Origin: Paguma larvata
Lineage: Eukaryota; Chordata; Mammalia; Carnivora; Viverridae
Direction: 5' to 3'
NCBI GenBank assembly: GCA_030068075.1
Contig: CM057834.1
Location: 90,847,119 to 90,911,118, forward strand
Length of the DNA stretch: 64,000 bases
Part shown: positions 59,530 through 64,000 of the stretch, piece after piece
Layout: every line of letters starts with the position of its first letter
How positions within the stretch are numbered: position 1 is the stretch's first letter
Translations under genes and position numbers: made by a program
Notes under the pieces: model-generated
What the model was told of the DNA's origin: nothing
Seen by the model: the letters and a program-made list of their open reading frames with translations, nothing else
Databases searched by the model: none

Positions 59530-59588
59530 TATATACACACACATACATATACATAAATGTACACACACACACATATATATATATATAC
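59530..59588. repeat. AC/AT simple repeat
   Basis: ATACACACACATACATATAC passes into an AC run and then TATATA, within the L1 3' region. Confidence 0.75.
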
Positions 59589-61674
59589 CACTTCTCTCTA
59601 TCCATTTGCTTATCAATGGACATTTGGGTTGCTTATGCAATTTGGCTATTTTAATAATGCTATAATAAACACAGGGGTGCATATATCTTTTTGAAATACT
59701 GTTTTTGTGTTCTTTGGGTAAATACCTTGTAGTGGAATTACTGGGTCATATGGTTAATTCTGTATTTAATTTTTTGAGGAACCTCTGTACTGTTTCCACA
59801 CTGGCTGCACCAGTTTGCATTCTCAACAACAGTGTGAGAGAGTTCCTTTTTCTCTACATCCTCACCAACTCTGGTTGTATCTTATGTTTCGGATTTTAGT
59901 CATTCTGACAGGTGTGAGGTGGTAGCTTATTGTAGTTTTGATTTGCATTTCCCTGATGATGAGTGATGTTGAGCATCTTTTCATGTGTCTGTTGACCATC
60001 TGTATGTTTTCTTTGGAGACATGTCTGTTAATGTCTTCTGCCCATTTTTACTTTTGTTTTTTGGTGTTGAGTTACATCAGCTCTTTATACATTTTGGAAA
60101 GTAACCCTTTATTGGATATGTCATTGTAAATATCTTCTCCCATTCAGTAGGTTGTCTTTTAGTTTGTTAAATGTTTCCTTTGCTGTGCAGAAGCTTTTTA
60201 TTTTGGTATGGTCCCAATTCTTTATTTTTACTTTTGTTTTCCTTACTTCAGGAGACATATCTGGAAAAATGTTTCCACTGATGACAGAGAAATGACTGCC
60301 TGTGCTCTCTGCTAGGATGTTTATGGTTTCAGATTTCACATTTTGGTCTTTCACCCATTTCGAGTGTATTTTCGTGTATGATGTATGAAAGTGATCCTGT
60401 TTCATTCATTCTTTCACATGTTGCTGTCCAGTTTTCCCAACACCATTTGTTGAAGAGACTGTCTTTCCCATTGCATATTCTTGCCTCCTATGTCAAAGAT
60501 TAATGGACCATGTAAGTGTGGGTCTATTTCTTGGCTCTCTATTCTGTTTCATTGATCTATGGGTCTGTTTTTGTGCCAGTACTGTACTGCTTTGATCACT
60601 ACAGTCTCGTATCATATCTTGAAATCTGAGATCGTGTTAATACCTCCAGTTTTCTTCTTTTTTCAAGATTACTTTGGCTATTAAGGGTCTTTTGTGGTTC
60701 TATATAATTTAGAAGATTATTTGTTCTAGTTCTGTGAAACATGCTGTTGGTATTTTGGTAGGGATTGCAGTAAACTTGTAGATGGCTTTGGGTTGTATGG
60801 ACATTTGAATAATATTTATTCTCCCAGTCCGTGAGCATGGATATCATTCCATTTGTTTGTGTCCTCTACAATTTATTTCATCAATGTTTTATAGTTTTCA
60901 GAGTACATGTCTTTTACCTCCTCAGTTAACTTTATTCCTAGGTATCTTATTATTTTTGGTGCAATTGTAAATGGGATTGGTTCCTTATTGTTTCTTTCTA
61001 CTGCTTCATTAATGGTGTATAGAAAAGCAACAGATTTTTGTACATCGATTTTGTATCCTGTGACTCGACTAAATTTGTGTATCTGTTCTAGCAATTTTTT
61101 GGTGGAGTCTGTTGGGTTTTCTATACAGAGTATCATGTTATCTGCAAATAGTGAAAGTTTGATTTCTTCCCTGTTGACTTGGATGCCTTTTGTTTTGTTG
61201 TCTGATTACTGTGACTAGGACTTCCAGTACTACGTTAAATAACAGTGGTGAGAGTGGACATCCCTGTCTTGTTCCTGACATAGGGGAAAAGCTCTCACTT
61301 TTCCCCCATTGAAGATGATATTAGCTGTGGGTTTTCTATACATGAACTTTATTATGTTGAGATATATTCCCTCTAAACGTATTTTGTTGAGGGTTTTTAT
61401 CATATATTTTACTTTGTCAAATGCTTTTTCTGCATATATATAGAAATGATCATATAGTTTTTATCCTTTCTCTTGTTGAAGTGATGTATCATGTTTATTG
61501 ATTTGTGAAGATCGAACCACCTTGTATCCTGGGAGTTTATCCCACTTGATCGTGGTGAATGATTATTTTAATGTATAGTTCGCTTCTGTTTGTTAATATT
61601 TTGTGGGGGTTTTTGCATCTGTGTTCATCAGTGATATTGGTCTGTAGTTCCCTTTTTTTTTTTGTAGTGTCTTT

Positions 61675-61843
61675 TAAAAAGTTTATTTATTTATTTTTGA
61701 GAGAGGGAGAGGTCCGAGAGAGAGGAGAGAGAGAATCGCAAGCACAGAGCCTGGTGAGGGGCTCAAACTCATAAACCATGAGATCATGACATGAGCTGAA
61801 ATCAAGAGTCAGGCCTTAACGGCCTGAGTCACCCAAGCACCCC
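61675..61843 (-). mobile_element. CAN/SINEC SINE (antisense) in L1
   Basis: Flanked by TTTTGTAGTGTCTTT (61659-61673/4 and 61844-61858). Reversed head CTGAGTCACCCAAGCACCCC. About 40 bp shorter than other copies because of an internal deletion before the B box. Confidence 0.9.
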
Positions 61844-61964
61844 TTTTGTAGTGTCTTTATCTGATTTTGTTTTCAGGGTAATGTTGGTCTCGTAGAATGA
61901 ATTTTGAAACTTTCTCTTCTATTGTTTGAAATAGTTTGAGAAGATTAAGTCTTCTTTAAACTTA

Positions 61965-62174
61965 AAATTTTTTTAAAAGTTTATTAACTTATTTTGAGAG
62001 CGACAGAGACAGAGTGAGTAGGGGAGGGGCAGAGAGAGAGGGAGAGAATTCCAAGCAGCCTCCATGCTGCCAGCACAGAGCCTGACGCAGGGCTTGAACT
62101 CATATAACTGAGATCATGACCTGAGCTGAAACCAAGATTTGGATTCCTAACCAACTGAGCCACCCAGGTGCCTC
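61965..62174 (-). mobile_element. CAN/SINEC SINE (antisense) in L1
   Basis: Reversed head CTGAGCCACCCAGGTGCCTC. Flanked by AGTCTTCTTTAAACTT and AATCTTCTTTACATTT, an imperfect target duplication. Confidence 0.88.
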
Positions 62175-62396
62175 AAATCTTCTTTACATTTTCTGTTGAA
62201 TTTGCTTGTGAAATCATATGGTCCTGGACTTTTGTTTGTTGGGATTTTTAAAATTATTATTATTGATTCAATTTCATAGCTGGTAATCAATGTGTTCAAA
62301 TTTTCTATTTCTTCTGGGTTCAGTTTTGGAAGGTTATGTTTCTGGGAATGTATCCATTTCTTCTAGGTTGTCCAATTTGTCGATATGTAATTTTTT

Positions 62397-63164
<768 letters not shown>

Positions 63165-63208
63165 TCAGTTATTTCTCTATTTAATTTCTGATTTTCTTTA
63201 TTTATTTG

Positions 63209-63212
<4 letters not shown>

Positions 63213-63250
<38 letters not shown>
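63213..63250. repeat. TC simple repeat
   Basis: About eighteen TC units within the antisense L1. Confidence 0.9.
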
Positions 63251-63253
<3 letters not shown>

Positions 63254-64000
63254 CTTCTCTCTTTGATTAGTCTGGCTAAAAGTTATCAATTTTGTTGATT
63301 TATTCAAAGAATCAGCTCATGGATTCATTGTGCTGTTTTATAATTTTTTAGTTTCTATTTCATTTACTTCTGCTCTAATCTTTATTATTTCTGTCCTTAT
63401 TACTGTTTTGGGGCTTTATTTCTTTTTCTTTTTCTAGCACTTTTAGGTGTAAGGTTAGGCTGTTTATTTGAGATTTTTCTTACTTTTTGAGGTAAGCCTG
63501 TATTGTTATAGACCTCTATCATAGAACAGCTTTTGCTGCATTCCAAAGACTTTGGATGTGTTTTCATTTTCATTTGTGCCTGTGTATTTTTTAATTTTCT
63601 CTTTGATTCCTTCATTGACCCATTCATTGTTAAGTAGCATGTTATTTAACCTCCATGTATTTGTGTTCTTTCTATATTTTTTTCTTGCAGTTGATTTCTA
63701 GTTTCATAGCATTGTGGTCAGAAAAGATGCATGGTATGACTCCAGTCTTTTTGAATTTGTTGAGACTTATTGTGCGGCCTCACATGTGATCTGATCTGGA
63801 GAATGTTTTATGTGCACTTGAAAAGAATGTGTATTGTGCTGTTTTATGCTGGAATGATCTGACTATATCTGCTAGATTTATCTGGTCTTATATGTCATTC
63901 AAAGCCACTATTTCCTTGTTGATTTTCTGGTTAGATGATCTATCCATTGATGTAAATGAGGTGTTAAGGTCCCCTACTATTATTGTATTACTATTGATTA

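Overview
The window looks like carnivore nuclear DNA, most likely from a felid. The best clue is a set of about fourteen tRNA-Lys-derived CAN/SINEC elements. Their recurring features are an RNA polymerase III head reading CCTGGGTGGCTCAG, a CT-rich middle, and a tail of the CTCAAAAATAAA type, which looks felid rather than canid. Other support comes from many L1 fragments, antisense class II-type LTRs and canonical GT-AG introns. The species call is an inference from repeat style; no alignment was run.

Genes. (1) A five-exon trypsin-family gene lies on the + strand (5026-23244). All four introns have GT-AG sites and the trypsinogen intron-phase pattern 1-2-1-0. The joined frame is open for 237 codons. 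The predicted product keeps the catalytic His and Asp, but the GDSGGP motif has become VVTAAP, so Ser195 is Thr, and the IVGG activation N-terminus is missing. It is therefore a predicted secreted pseudoprotease of the PRSS37/PRSS58 (TRYX) group. (2) An intact single-coding-exon olfactory receptor of the OR9A subfamily lies at 34304-35248. (3) A second OR9A copy lies at about 53262-54249. It has a frameshift near each end and is probably a pseudogene. (4) An RPL19 processed pseudogene lies on the - strand (about 62397-63111). An OR9A gene near a PRSS37/58-like gene fits the region equivalent to human 7q34 beside the T-cell receptor beta locus.

Layout. 1-5 kb: old LINE and MIR debris, and a large TTTC/TTCC/TC microsatellite. 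5-23 kb: the protease gene. Its 11.2-kb first intron holds an antisense LTR inserted in an ancient repeat, a 3' L1, a 3.5-kb L1 split by a second LTR, and a 5'-inverted L1. 23-31.5 kb: SINE pair, Z-DNA-type tract and nested L1s. 31.5-37.1 kb: OR9A duplicon A. 38-46.5 kb: L1s, two of them 5'-inverted. 48.1-49.4 kb: third LTR. 52-59 kb: OR9A duplicon B. 59.1-64 kb: a long antisense L1 that took in two SINEs and the RPL19 copy.

No pathway links these genes. The protease is probably a secreted, non-catalytic protein. The receptors are chemosensory GPCRs. Most of the remaining sequence is retrotransposon-derived, and matching target-site duplications allow much of the insertion order to be read directly.
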